This document shows positions 15,757 through 24,336 of a stretch of DNA of 64,000 nucleotides, piece by piece. The DNA is from CBDUEF01 sp018063485. Its GTDB lineage: Bacteria > Pseudomonadota > Alphaproteobacteria > Rhodobacterales > Rhodobacteraceae. Below the pieces are notes generated by a model. It saw only the letters and a program-made list of their open reading frames with translations. It made no database searches and had not been told where the DNA came from. The DNA lies in NCBI GenBank assembly GCA_037045435.1, contig JBAOID010000003.1, positions 186,001 through 250,000 of the forward strand, written 5' to 3'. How positions within the stretch are numbered: the first letter of the stretch is position 1; the number at the start of each line of letters is the position of its first letter. The translations under genes were made by a program, and so were the position numbers.

Positions 15757-16740
15757 TTATAATGAGCTTAGATAGGGGGGGAATCCTCCTTTCACGCTGA
15801 TCACGGCAACGATTTTCATTCGCGCCAGATAACGCCGTTCGATGATAGACAAGTAGTCCCGCAAATATTCGGCCGCCGAATCAATGGGATGCAAGGCGAT
15901 AAGTTCGAACAGCTTTTGGTACTGTTCGATGGTTGTCTCGTCACGCGGCAGGCCAAGAAGGGTCAGTGCCCGATTGACTGCCGAAAGCAGCAGCCGGTTG
16001 CTTCGGATCAAATCAACCAGGGCCGTGTTCGGTGCCTGCGCAATGCAGAGTTCAAGCAGCGCCTCACCCAGATATTCGGTTGTTACGGTGGGGTCTGATC
16101 CTATCCTGTCGAGCAAATCTTCGACTTCGGCATATCGGATATGTGGTGCTGCAATACGCAATGCCGCCGGCTCGACAATGCTGCGAAGCTCGAATTTTTC
16201 CCGGACCGTACGCGCAGTAAGCGGTCCTGCAATCCAGTGAGAGCTTGCGTTCTTGCAAATCAGCCCGCGCTCTTGCAAGCGTGACAGCACATCACGAACC
16301 ACAGTCCTGCTGACGCCCAGATAATCCGCCAGTTCGGTTTCAACGATGCGGAATTCGCCGAATATCTGGCAGGCCGCAACCTGCTCTTCCACCTGATCAT
16401 AGACATGTAGCCAGGTGCCACGGGTTTGCAGAGCGTCGTCCACATCCTTCGGAATATCCAGAACCAGCTCACGGATATCACTGCGCACAGGTGTTGCCGG
16501 AGTTTGCCCGTTTCCAACAAGATACCCACGTCCTTCAAAGCGATGGATCAAACCTTCGGTCAGCAGTTGACGCAGGGCAGATTGAACCGGAACACGGCTG
16601 GTTTGCATGACAGCCGCAATCGGTCCTTCCAGCAAAACAAAGCCCCGTGGCAGGTTGCCGCTCGTGATATTCTCGCGCAGCACGCGAGTCACAAGTTCAT
16701 AGCGGGGTTCTTGTGCGAGTGGATTTTTCGAGCGGATCAT
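15757..16740 (-). CDS. GntR-family regulator with two winged-helix domains and an FCD-like domain
   Basis: A 327 aa protein. A first GntR winged helix spans about residues 13-76 (LRENITSGNLPRGF, then VQSALRQLLTEGLIHRFEGR). A second spans about 110-172 (HVYDQVEEQVAACQIF, then ELADYLGVSRTVVRDVLSRL). An FCD-type all-alpha domain (about 178-300) probably binds the effector. Most GntR proteins have only one DNA-binding domain. The ATG at 16740 shares a 4-base overlap with the stop of the upstream binding-protein-like gene, so the two are co-translated. It probably controls the Pot-type operon downstream and perhaps the hyu/pxp genes upstream. Confidence 0.88.
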   Translation of the reverse strand: MIRSKNPLAQEPRYELVTRVLRENITSGNLPRGFVLLEGPIAAVMQTSRVPVQSALRQLLTEGLIHRFEGRGYLVGNGQTPATPVRSDIRELVLDIPKDVDDALQTRGTWLHVYDQVEEQVAACQIFGEFRIVETELADYLGVSRTVVRDVLSRLQERGLICKNASSHWIAGPLTARTVREKFELRSIVEPAALRIAAPHIRYAEVEDLLDRIGSDPTVTTEYLGEALLELCIAQAPNTALVDLIRSNRLLLSAVNRALTLLGLPRDETTIEQYQKLFELIALHPIDSAAEYLRDYLSIIERRYLARMKIVAVISVKGGFPPYLSSL

Positions 16741-17970
16741 GCGTCGATCCCGTCCTGAATACGGCGCATGAAACGCTCCCATGCCCGCGCAGCATAGTTA
16801 TATTCATCCATGGCGGTATTCCAAACAGCGATGCGGCGCGCCCGGTCCAGATAGGTGCCACCAGCGCGGCGACTTCCGGCGGTGATTGCGACATCGCCCG
16901 AAGGGCCGCTAAGATCGCGCGCCGCTGCGGCCCCGTCATACCAATAGTTCCATTCTTCGGGGGCCAGATATTCGCGGGCGCGGGCGGGATTCGAAATGTA
17001 ATATCCTTGGCGAGCCATGACGGCACCAGCAAATCCCGAAAGCCACCAGTTCAGATATTCATAAGCCATATCCAGGACTGCCCCGCAGGTGTGGTGCGAC
17101 AGGCTCGCACCACCATGCCAGGCGCGATAGCCTTCGGCCGGTGCGGCTTCGATAAAATGGGCTCTATTTGGGCCAAGGTTGCCGTAGACCGGCGCCCACA
17201 TGCTTTGCACAGCAACGTTCTTTTCATCCACAAGCGCCGCTGCTTCGTCGCCATTACGCCAGGTAGCGCAAAAATATCCCTGAGCCCGCCGGTCTTCCAG
17301 CAAATTCATCAGGGCGTTTATTTCTTCGATGGTCAGGTTTCCGATGTCTTTGAATTGCAATTCGCCCGCCGCTTCGGCAGCAAGAGCGGCATCGAAAATG
17401 CCGATGGCGGGTTCATCGACCAGCGCGATCCGACCCTTGGCGCGCCGATCCAACAGCCAGGACCAACTTGGGCGAATATCCGGGCCTGTTCCAAATACCC
17501 GCGAAGTCATAGCCGAAACTGTCCATATTGTGGACCGTGGGCAGCATCGAGATGTGGCGCGATGGTTTGGGGCCCAAAAAGCCGCCCGGCTGGACGTAAA
17601 GTTTGTTTACCGGGGCATCGCCGTGGCCGCGCCATGCGTATTTGCTAACGCCTCCCAGTTTGGCCAGATCACTGATATTGTCCCATTCTGCGATCCTGGT
17701 GGTGTCGATCGGCTGCAAAGCGCCCCAGAACCAGACGATATCGAGATTGTGGAAACACTGTTCGTAGACATCATATCCTGCCGGTTCCATCGCAGCGACG
17801 CGCTGACAGGTCAGGAAATCAAGCAATTCGAAATCGACTGGAAAGCCAAGGTCGGCCACCGCTCGTTCGCGCACCGGAGCCAGCAGGGTGATCGACGTTC
17901 CGCGGATTCGCAGACGGCGCTGATGCTGGTGCGTTGGGGCTGAAAGAGTGTTTGCAACGATGGGTTTCAT
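16737..17970 (-). pseudogene. Binding-protein (family 1) paralogue without signal peptide, frameshifted
   Basis: The N-terminal half (17970 to about 17470) and C-terminal half (about 17475 to 16737) lie in different frames and join if one base is removed from 17463-17472, giving the continuous segment SPSWSWLLDRR. The product is homologous to the importer binding protein at 9938-11158: it shares PTVHNMDSFGY, ARQGYYISN and EEWNYWYDG. No signal peptide is present. The protein starts MKPIVANTLSAP and reaches the binding fold within about 25 residues, and only 60 bases separate it from pxpC2. It is coupled by ATGA to the double-HTH GntR gene, which suggests a cytoplasmic ligand-sensing role. The frameshift may be real or an error. 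Confidence 0.78.
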
Positions 17971-18030
17971 TAATCTGACTTCCGGCATCCGTCGCGGGCA
18001 GCCATTCCGCCCGCGTTCTCGTGATCGAAG

Positions 18031-19002
18031 TCACCCTAGCAGAGATGCAATCGCCTCAAGAACAGTTTTGCGATCCGCACGCGCCTTCAGCGCCTGTTCC
18101 ATCGTCACCTTGACGAAACGCGTCGGCATATGTGGCTGTAATTGGCCGATGAGATCCATGTCTGCCGAAATCACGGTGCCAATCATGAAATAGCCTCCCC
18201 CTGACACCGCGTCGCGGTGCAGAACGATTGGCTCGGTGCCACTTGGCACTTGAACCGAGCCGTAGGGATAGCAAGCATCGACGATGTTGGACGGGTCCGA
18301 TCCCGCACCAAAGGGTTGCTCCTGGGGCACAAAATCCAACGGACGCCCGCCTTTGAAGCGATACCCGATGCGGTCCGCCTCGGGCGCGACTTTCCAGGTG
18401 TCCTCAAAAAAACGCTCGCCTGCAGCCTCGGTGATCCGGTGCCAATACAGGCCCGGCAGCATCCGCAATTCGGCGGGGATCGCGGGTTTGCGCCGCAGGT
18501 TTTCCGGTATGCTGCGACCTTTGGCAGAACCGCTTGCTGCCCCCAAAGGAAGAACATCACCCGCAGCCAGTTTGCGGCCCTCAAAGCCGCCAAGCGCCCC
18601 CAAAGTATAGGTGGACCGTGACCCCAGTACGACTGGCACATCAATGCCGCCTGAAATCGCGATATAGGCCCGTGCGCCGGCCTTGAGAAAGCCAAAGCTG
18701 AGCATCTGGCCTTTGCGGACCTTGAACGAGGTCCAGCCCGCCTGTTCAACCCCGTCCACCTTTGCCGGGATTGCCGCGCCGGTCACTGCAACAGTGGCGT
18801 CCTGGGTGAATTCCAGCTCCGGGCCGGTAAACACCGCCTCCAGCACTGCGGCCCCCGCTGGATTGCCGACCAGAAGGTTCGCAGCCGCAAGGGACAGCAT
18901 ATCCATGCCACCCGACTGCGGGATGCCGATATGATAATACCCCGGACGGCCAAGATCCTGAACCGTGGTGGACAGGCCGGGCTTGATCACATTAATGGCC
19001 AT
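18031..19002 (-). CDS. PxpC/KipA-like carboxyltransferase-type subunit, set 2
   Basis: A 323 aa KipA-family protein with the signature STTVQDLGRPGYYHIGIPQS, then GGMDMLSLAAANLLVGNP, YIAISGGIDVP with LGSRSTYTLGALGG, and the C-terminal VSGGGYFMIGTV (usual TTGGYP...). The start at 19002 overlaps pxpB2 by 11 bases and is preferred over a longer reading inside that gene. In this set the pxp genes accompany a biotin carboxylase and a biotin carrier, so the protein may act as half of a urea-carboxylase-like carboxyltransferase rather than as a classical 5-oxoprolinase subunit. Confidence 0.87.
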   Translation of the reverse strand: MAINVIKPGLSTTVQDLGRPGYYHIGIPQSGGMDMLSLAAANLLVGNPAGAAVLEAVFTGPELEFTQDATVAVTGAAIPAKVDGVEQAGWTSFKVRKGQMLSFGFLKAGARAYIAISGGIDVPVVLGSRSTYTLGALGGFEGRKLAAGDVLPLGAASGSAKGRSIPENLRRKPAIPAELRMLPGLYWHRITEAAGERFFEDTWKVAPEADRIGYRFKGGRPLDFVPQEQPFGAGSDPSNIVDACYPYGSVQVPSGTEPIVLHRDAVSGGGYFMIGTVISADMDLIGQLQPHMPTRFVKVTMEQALKARADRKTVLEAIASLLG

Positions 19003-19867
19003 TGAGCGCCCCCATGACTTTGGCGTTGGTTCCGTCCATATCTTTCTGGAATTCCTCCAGCGAAAAACGCACTGGGGCCATGCGGGGCGACCAGCGGCCT
19101 GCATCCACCTCGGCAACGATATGGTCGTATTCTTCGCGCCCGACCGGTTTCCATTTGACGATATCGCCGGGTCTGAACAGGCACATGAAATCGCGCAGAT
19201 AGGGTGTTTCCTGTTTGGGATCATAGATCGGCATCGGGGTGATACCGAACATCTGATAGCCCCCGGCGCCGCGCACCGAATAGATGCAGGCAAAGCAGCC
19301 GCCATGCCCAACCGTCAGTCGCGGGGTATCGGTGCGCGGGCGCAAGTATTTCGGCGACTGGATTTGCCGCGAACGATCCACCATCTGATAAAGGAATGGC
19401 AGACCCGCCACGAACCCCACCATCGACACGAACCACGGCGCGCCCGAATGTGCCTTGATGAAGCCGTCGATCCCGTCAAGATGATTGATCCGTGCGGTGT
19501 ATTCGATATCGGTGGAGTCAGGGTCCTGGTGCCGCTCGCGGAACCGCATCAGCGTTTCATGGGTCCAGGGGTCGTTGTACAGAACCGGCACCTCGATGAT
19601 CCGGGTGTCAAGCACCGACGGCGCCGACTGTGCCGCAGCCTCCAGCGCCTGCAATTCGCGCATCATGTCATCAGGGGCGATCACATCAGGATCAAAGCGG
19701 ACCTGAAACGAGGCATTGGCCGGGCAGATCTCGGTCACGCCCTTGATGTTGGCATCGCGCAGGGCGTTGGTAATGGACATGCCCTTGAAGAACGCCTCAA
19801 GCGACATTTCGGCGCCGCATTCCACGAAAATATGTTCATCGCCGCCAAAGGAATATCTTGTCGTCAT
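18992..19867 (-). CDS. PxpB/KipI-like subunit, set 2, divergent and extended
   Basis: A 291 aa KipI-family protein, about 60 residues longer than the typical subunit because of a C-terminal tail after the MFGITP motif. The core block reads VGFVAGLPFLYQM where sets 1 and 3 have GF.PG...GLP, and the GGW-IGR element reads GGYQMFGITP. This divergence, plus coupling to a biotin carboxylase gene (4-base overlap), suggests a different substrate or a carboxyltransferase role like the matching domain of urea carboxylase. No signal peptide. Confidence 0.83.
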   Translation of the reverse strand: MTTRYSFGGDEHIFVECGAEMSLEAFFKGMSITNALRDANIKGVTEICPANASFQVRFDPDVIAPDDMMRELQALEAAAQSAPSVLDTRIIEVPVLYNDPWTHETLMRFRERHQDPDSTDIEYTARINHLDGIDGFIKAHSGAPWFVSMVGFVAGLPFLYQMVDRSRQIQSPKYLRPRTDTPRLTVGHGGCFACIYSVRGAGGYQMFGITPMPIYDPKQETPYLRDFMCLFRPGDIVKWKPVGREEYDHIVAEVDAGRWSPRMAPVRFSLEEFQKDMDGTNAKVMGALNGH

Positions 19868-21246
19868 TCACTCGCCTCCTTTGTGCCGATGAGATGTGCG
19901 TTGCGGGCCAGCCAGGGTTCCAGCCAACGGGTATGAAAGTTGCCATTGCCGACATCGGCATCGCGCGCCAAAAGCTGGTGCAGGGGTTTGGTGGTGGGCA
20001 GGCCGGTGACCTGAAGTTCGCTCAGCGCCCGCGACATCCGCGCAATGGCTGCAGGGCGGTCTTCATCCCAGACAATCAGCTTGCCCAGAAGTGAATCGTA
20101 GAACGGCGGCACGGTATAGCCTTGGTACAACATCGTATCGAACCTTACCCCCGCGCCGCCGGGCACCCGCAGGTCAGTGATCGTGCCGGGGCTGGGGTGA
20201 AAGCCCTTTGCAGGGTCTTCGGCGCAGATCCGCACCTCGATCGCGTGGCCTTTCAGCCGGATGTCGTCTTGGGCAAAGCGCAAAGGCTCGCCGCCCGCAA
20301 TGCGGATCATCTCGCGGACAAGGTCCACTCCGGTGATCATTTCGGTCACGGGATGCTCGACCTGAATGCGGGTGTTCATCTCGATGAAGTAGAAATCACC
20401 GGTCACGTCGTCAAAGAGATATTCCAACGTGCCCGCACCGCGATAGCCAACAGACTCGGCCAGCGCCACGGCGGATTTGCACAGCGTTTCACGCATCGCG
20501 GCCGGAAGGGCGGGCGAGGGAGCTTCTTCCCACACCTTTTGTCTGCGCCGCTGCAGTGAGCATTCGCGTTCAAACAGATGAATGGCACGGGTGCCGTCGC
20601 CCAGAATTTGCACCTCGATGTGGCGCGCGCGTTCGATCACCTTTTCCATGTAAAGCCCGCCGTCGCCAAAGGCAGCCTTTGCCTCGGCGCTGGCCTGCGG
20701 GATCAGACGCTCGAACTCTTCCATATCATGCGCGATTCGGATCCCGCGTCCGCCGCCGCCTGCGGCAGCCTTGATCATGATCGGAAAGCCGATGGCCAGC
20801 GCCACAGCGCGGGCCTCATCGGCGTCGTCGATGCGGCCAGCAGAGCCGGGAACCACGGGAACGCCCGCCTTTTCTGCGGCGACGCGGGCGGAAACCTTGT
20901 CGCCCATTACACGAATTGACGCCGCTTTGGGGCCGACCCAGATCAGGCCTGCCGCCTCAACCGCATCAGCGAAATCAGCATTTTCGGCCAGAAAGCCATA
21001 ACCGGGGTGGATTGCATCTGCGCCCGTCGCCTTTGCCGCAGCCAGAATTGCTGCAATGTTCAGGTAGGATTTCGATGCAGCAGGCGGGCCAATATTCACT
21101 GCCTGATCGGCCATGCGGACAGCAAGGCTGTCGACATCTGCGATGCTATGGACTGCGACAGTTTCAATGCCCAACTCTTGCGCAGCGCGTATGATCCGCA
21201 CCGCGATCTCGCCGCGATTGGCAACAAGGAGTTTGCGGATACCCAT
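19864..21246 (-). CDS. Biotin carboxylase subunit (AccC-like), 460 aa
   Basis: The biotin carboxylase (ATP-grasp) component of a biotin-dependent carboxylase: it uses ATP and bicarbonate to carboxylate biotin on a carrier protein. Motifs seen are IRKLLVANRGEIAVRI at the N-terminus, the glycine-rich KAAAGGGGRGIRI ATP loop, EREC, and the catalytic EMNTRIQVEHPVTE. The length is normal. The start at 21246 lies just after the stop of the carrier gene; a longer start would overlap that gene. Its neighbours are pxpB2 and pxpC2 and not acetyl-CoA carboxyltransferase genes, so the acceptor is probably not acetyl-CoA. Confidence 0.93.
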   Translation of the reverse strand: MGIRKLLVANRGEIAVRIIRAAQELGIETVAVHSIADVDSLAVRMADQAVNIGPPAASKSYLNIAAILAAAKATGADAIHPGYGFLAENADFADAVEAAGLIWVGPKAASIRVMGDKVSARVAAEKAGVPVVPGSAGRIDDADEARAVALAIGFPIMIKAAAGGGGRGIRIAHDMEEFERLIPQASAEAKAAFGDGGLYMEKVIERARHIEVQILGDGTRAIHLFERECSLQRRRQKVWEEAPSPALPAAMRETLCKSAVALAESVGYRGAGTLEYLFDDVTGDFYFIEMNTRIQVEHPVTEMITGVDLVREMIRIAGGEPLRFAQDDIRLKGHAIEVRICAEDPAKGFHPSPGTITDLRVPGGAGVRFDTMLYQGYTVPPFYDSLLGKLIVWDEDRPAAIARMSRALSELQVTGLPTTKPLHQLLARDADVGNGNFHTRWLEPWLARNAHLIGTKEASE

Positions 21247-21247
21247 G

Positions 21248-21484
21248 TCAGCCCAGCTCGACAAGCGGTTGGCCGGCCATCACAGGCTCTTCGTCGTCGG
21301 CGGGAAAGCTGGTGATCGTGCCGGCCTCATCAGCAAGCACTTCGTTGAACGACTTCATCACCTCGATCATTCCAATGACGTCACCGACGCCAACCGCATC
21401 GCCGATCTCTTTGAACGGAGGCTTGTCGGGTGCAGGCCGGCGATAAAAGGTGCCGGGCAGTGGAGAGAGGATTTCTTTGGCCAT
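21248..21484 (-). CDS. Biotin carboxyl carrier-like protein, 78 aa
   Basis: A stand-alone biotinyl domain with the attachment loop IGMIEVMKSFNEV. The Lys of VMKS is the expected biotin site. The usual motif is AMKM or AMKL, so Ser after the Lys is uncommon. A second hairpin-like half (FPADDEEPVMAGQPLVEL) completes the fold. It lacks the long N-terminal linker of the fatty-acid AccB, which fits a dedicated catabolic carboxylase. It lies directly before the biotin carboxylase gene and 27 bases after pxpA2. Confidence 0.87.
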   Translation of the reverse strand: MAKEILSPLPGTFYRRPAPDKPPFKEIGDAVGVGDVIGMIEVMKSFNEVLADEAGTITSFPADDEEPVMAGQPLVELG

Positions 21485-21511
21485 GAGAGGGACTCCTTTG
21501 GTGGGTTCAAT

Positions 21512-22237
21512 TCAACTGGAGACTGCGGCGCGAACGGATTGGGCAACGGCCACCGCATTTGGCGTGTCGGAATGCACGCAGATCGCGTCAGCACGCACGG
21601 CGACATCTTTGCCGCCCACAGTTGTCACCTTGCCCTCGCGGATGGCTCGAATACAAACTGCGGCGGCCTTGTCAGGATCAGCGGGCACATGTTCGCGGGT
21701 AATGATCAAGCCGCCTTCGTCATTGTAATCCAGATCAGCGTAGAACTCCGAAACGAACACATGGCCGCGCGCGGTGTAGATTTTCTCGTGCAGGGTTCCG
21801 GCCATGCCATAAAGTGGCACCTGGTAGATATCAGCGACATCGCAAACGGCGTGGGCGACTTCCTCTATCCGTGCGGCCATACCGTAAAGCGATCCGTGTG
21901 GCTTGATATGGTTCAACGTCACGCCTTCCACCTTGAGAAAGCCCTGCAACGCGCCGATCTGGTAGATCATGCAATTGACCAGTTCGTCACGGCCAATCTT
22001 CATCTCGCGACGCCCAAAACCTTGCAGATCAGGCAAGGACGGATGCGCGCCAACCTTCACGCCATGCCTTTTGGCAAGTTGCACAGTTTTGCGCATGTGG
22101 TTGAAGTCGGAAGCGTGAAAACCGCAGGCGACATTGGCCACGTCGATCAATGGCATAAGGCCTTCATCATCCCCAATTTTGTAAAGGCCGAAACCTTCGC
22201 CCATGTCACAATTCATGATTGCCATCGGTTTTCTCAC
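21512..22237 (-). CDS. PxpA-like LamB/YcsF protein, set 2 (divergent)
   Basis: A 241 aa LamB/YcsF family protein. It keeps the early blocks NVACGFHASD (35-44), GAHPSLPDLQGFGRR (63-77) and IKPHGSL, but departs at two places conserved in sets 1 and 3: the FADRTY block reads EFYADLDY (the Arg is lost), and VHGDxP reads CVHSDTPN. It is shorter than sets 1 and 3 (255 and 268 aa). The ATG at 22237 overlaps the hyuA stop by 4 bases. A ring-opening step on a lactam other than 5-oxoproline is a reasonable guess. Confidence 0.87.
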   Translation of the reverse strand: MRKPMAIMNCDMGEGFGLYKIGDDEGLMPLIDVANVACGFHASDFNHMRKTVQLAKRHGVKVGAHPSLPDLQGFGRREMKIGRDELVNCMIYQIGALQGFLKVEGVTLNHIKPHGSLYGMAARIEEVAHAVCDVADIYQVPLYGMAGTLHEKIYTARGHVFVSEFYADLDYNDEGGLIITREHVPADPDKAAAVCIRAIREGKVTTVGGKDVAVRADAICVHSDTPNAVAVAQSVRAAVSS

Positions 22238-24315
22238 TCTGGTTTATAGTCCAGCACATAGACCCCGGAAACGTGCAGTTCTGCCACCCAGTCTGGTTCG
22301 ACCACCAGTGTCGTGGTGACTTCTTCGATTACCGCAGGGCCTTGAACCCGATCACCTGCACCAAGTTTTGCGCCGGCGTAGACATTGGTTTCGATCGCAG
22401 CGCCATCGGCTGTAAATATCATCAACCGCGTGCCAGACAGGGCGGTTTCAGCGCCCTTTCCTGTCACGATAGCCATCCGTTTGGGTTTGTCTACCCGACC
22501 AGAAATCGTGCTTTCAATGTTCACAACCTCGATCACACTTGTTGGTTCGGAATAGGTGTAAAGCTCTTCATGTCTGGCGTGGAACGCCGCCCGCAACCTG
22601 TCCAGGGCGGCTTCGTCCAGCGAATAAGCGTCCACATCCACAGTGCATTCATGCACCTGACCCACATAGCGCATGTCCAGGCTGCGGCGGATGGCAATCC
22701 GATCATCGCTGAAGCCGTCACCCTGTAACGTCTTGCGACCACGCTCTTCCAGACCATTGAAAAGTTTGTCCAGAAAGCTCGCTGCGTCGCCACCCTCCAG
22801 ACGCACCGGAGCGGGGGCCATGTGGTTGTATTTGACATCCGAAATGATCTGGCCATAAGCACAAAGACCCGAGGCGAGCTTGGACACCAGGACGCGGCGG
22901 ATGCCCATTTCCCGTGCAAGCGCGGTGATATGTGCGCCCGTAGCCCCGCCTGCACAGTTCAACACAAAATCACGCGGATCATAACCGCGTTCCACCGACA
23001 CGCGGCGGATGGCGTTGACCATGTTGTTGTTGACGATGGTGAACATGCCAAAGGCGGCCTGCTCTGTGGTCAGGCCCAAGGGCTTGGCGAGATCAGTGGC
23101 AATCGCTTTGCGGGCAGCATCGACGTTAAGCGGAAGGCGACCGCCTACCAAACCATCTGGGTTCAAATAGCCAAGCACCAGGTTGGCGTCGGTCGTCGTC
23201 GGCTTTTCGCCACCCTGATCATAGCAGGCAGGGCCGGGTTCGGAGCCTGCCGATTGCGGACCCATTTGCAGCAAACCCATGCTGTCGATCCAACCGATCG
23301 AGCCGCCTCCTGCGCCCAGTGTTTCCACCTGAATCATCGGAATGCCGATGCGGTAGCGCAAGAAATCAATGTTCTTGGAGATGTTGGCCCGCCCATCCCG
23401 TGTCAGTGTGATGTCAAAGCTGGTGCCGCCCATATCGACCGTGATGATATTCTTCAGATCCCACGGCTCGCCAATATAAAGCGCGGCTTGTGGGGCCGAG
23501 GCAGGCCCCGAGTTGATTGCATAGACCGACTGGTCAGTGACCACCGATCCCAGCGCCAATCCGCCGTTTGATTGGAAATAGCGGACCGGATTTCTTGCGC
23601 CAAGGCTTTGGAAGTAGCCATCCACGGCCTCGACATAGCGGGCCAGAATTGGGGCCAGATAGGCGTTCACCACGGCCGTTGAGGTGCGGGTGTATTCGCG
23701 GACCTGTGGGTAAAGCTGGCTGCCGACAGTCAGGCGGACATCGGGCATCATCTCGCGCACAATTTCTGCCGCGCGCAGTTCGTGCTCAGGGTGCAGAACT
23801 GACCAGACAAAGGAAATCGCCACCGACTCGACGCCTTCGCGCAAAAGATGCCGGCAGGCGTCGCGCACGTCTTCTTCATTCAGGGCAGTGTGGACAGCAC
23901 CGGTCGAAATCACCCGTTCGCGAATGCCACGACGCAGATGGCGGGGGGCAAGCATCCGCGCGGGCGGATAGTCCGGGTCATAGCGGTAGCCGTCTTCCTT
24001 GTGACCAAGACGGATTTCGATGGAATCCTCGTGCCCCGCCGTTGCGATCAGACCCGTCCGCGCGCCCTTGTGCTGGATCAGCGCGTTCAACCCCACCGTT
24101 GTGCCGTTGATGCACAGATCGGCGTTCGAGACGATCTCGCCTGGGGTGATCCCGGTTTCCTCCTCGATCAGCGCCAACCCGTTGCGGATCGCCATGGTCG
24201 GATCCTGCGGCGTCGACAGCGCTTTGAAAATGCGCACGTCTCCACTGCGGTCGGCCAGAATGAAGTCGGTAAAGGTGCCGCCTGCGTCAATGCCCAGACG
24301 ATATTGGTTCTGCAT
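22234..24315 (-). CDS. hyuA: Hydantoinase/oxoprolinase A-type subunit, 693 aa
   Basis: An ATP-dependent hydantoinase/oxoprolinase family A subunit. The N-terminal actin-like ATP-binding motif is GIDAGGTFTDF (about residues 8-18), with later blocks TIVNNNMVNAIR and RRVSVERGYDPRDF, and the glycine-rich GAGGGSIGWID. Relatives (5-oxoprolinase, N-methylhydantoinase, caprolactamase) couple ATP hydrolysis to opening of a cyclic amide together with a B subunit. The length is normal. It lies 21 bases after hyuB, and its stop overlaps pxpA2. The substrate could be a hydantoin, a lactam or 5-oxoproline. Acetone or acetophenone carboxylases belong to the same superfamily and cannot be excluded, but no acetone-carboxylase gamma subunit is present. 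Confidence 0.9.
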   Translation of the reverse strand: MQNQYRLGIDAGGTFTDFILADRSGDVRIFKALSTPQDPTMAIRNGLALIEEETGITPGEIVSNADLCINGTTVGLNALIQHKGARTGLIATAGHEDSIEIRLGHKEDGYRYDPDYPPARMLAPRHLRRGIRERVISTGAVHTALNEEDVRDACRHLLREGVESVAISFVWSVLHPEHELRAAEIVREMMPDVRLTVGSQLYPQVREYTRTSTAVVNAYLAPILARYVEAVDGYFQSLGARNPVRYFQSNGGLALGSVVTDQSVYAINSGPASAPQAALYIGEPWDLKNIITVDMGGTSFDITLTRDGRANISKNIDFLRYRIGIPMIQVETLGAGGGSIGWIDSMGLLQMGPQSAGSEPGPACYDQGGEKPTTTDANLVLGYLNPDGLVGGRLPLNVDAARKAIATDLAKPLGLTTEQAAFGMFTIVNNNMVNAIRRVSVERGYDPRDFVLNCAGGATGAHITALAREMGIRRVLVSKLASGLCAYGQIISDVKYNHMAPAPVRLEGGDAASFLDKLFNGLEERGRKTLQGDGFSDDRIAIRRSLDMRYVGQVHECTVDVDAYSLDEAALDRLRAAFHARHEELYTYSEPTSVIEVVNIESTISGRVDKPKRMAIVTGKGAETALSGTRLMIFTADGAAIETNVYAGAKLGAGDRVQGPAVIEEVTTTLVVEPDWVAELHVSGVYVLDYKPE

Positions 24316-24336
24316 GGTTTTGCTCCTGTCTTGGGC

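Noticed and set aside
18031..19867. PxpB2/PxpC2 as urea carboxylase/allophanate hydrolase
   Set aside because: No fused biotin carboxylase and no allophanate hydrolase amidase domain partner with this pair; the presence of LamB/YcsF and HyuAB fits lactam chemistry better. Kept only as a mechanistic analogy.
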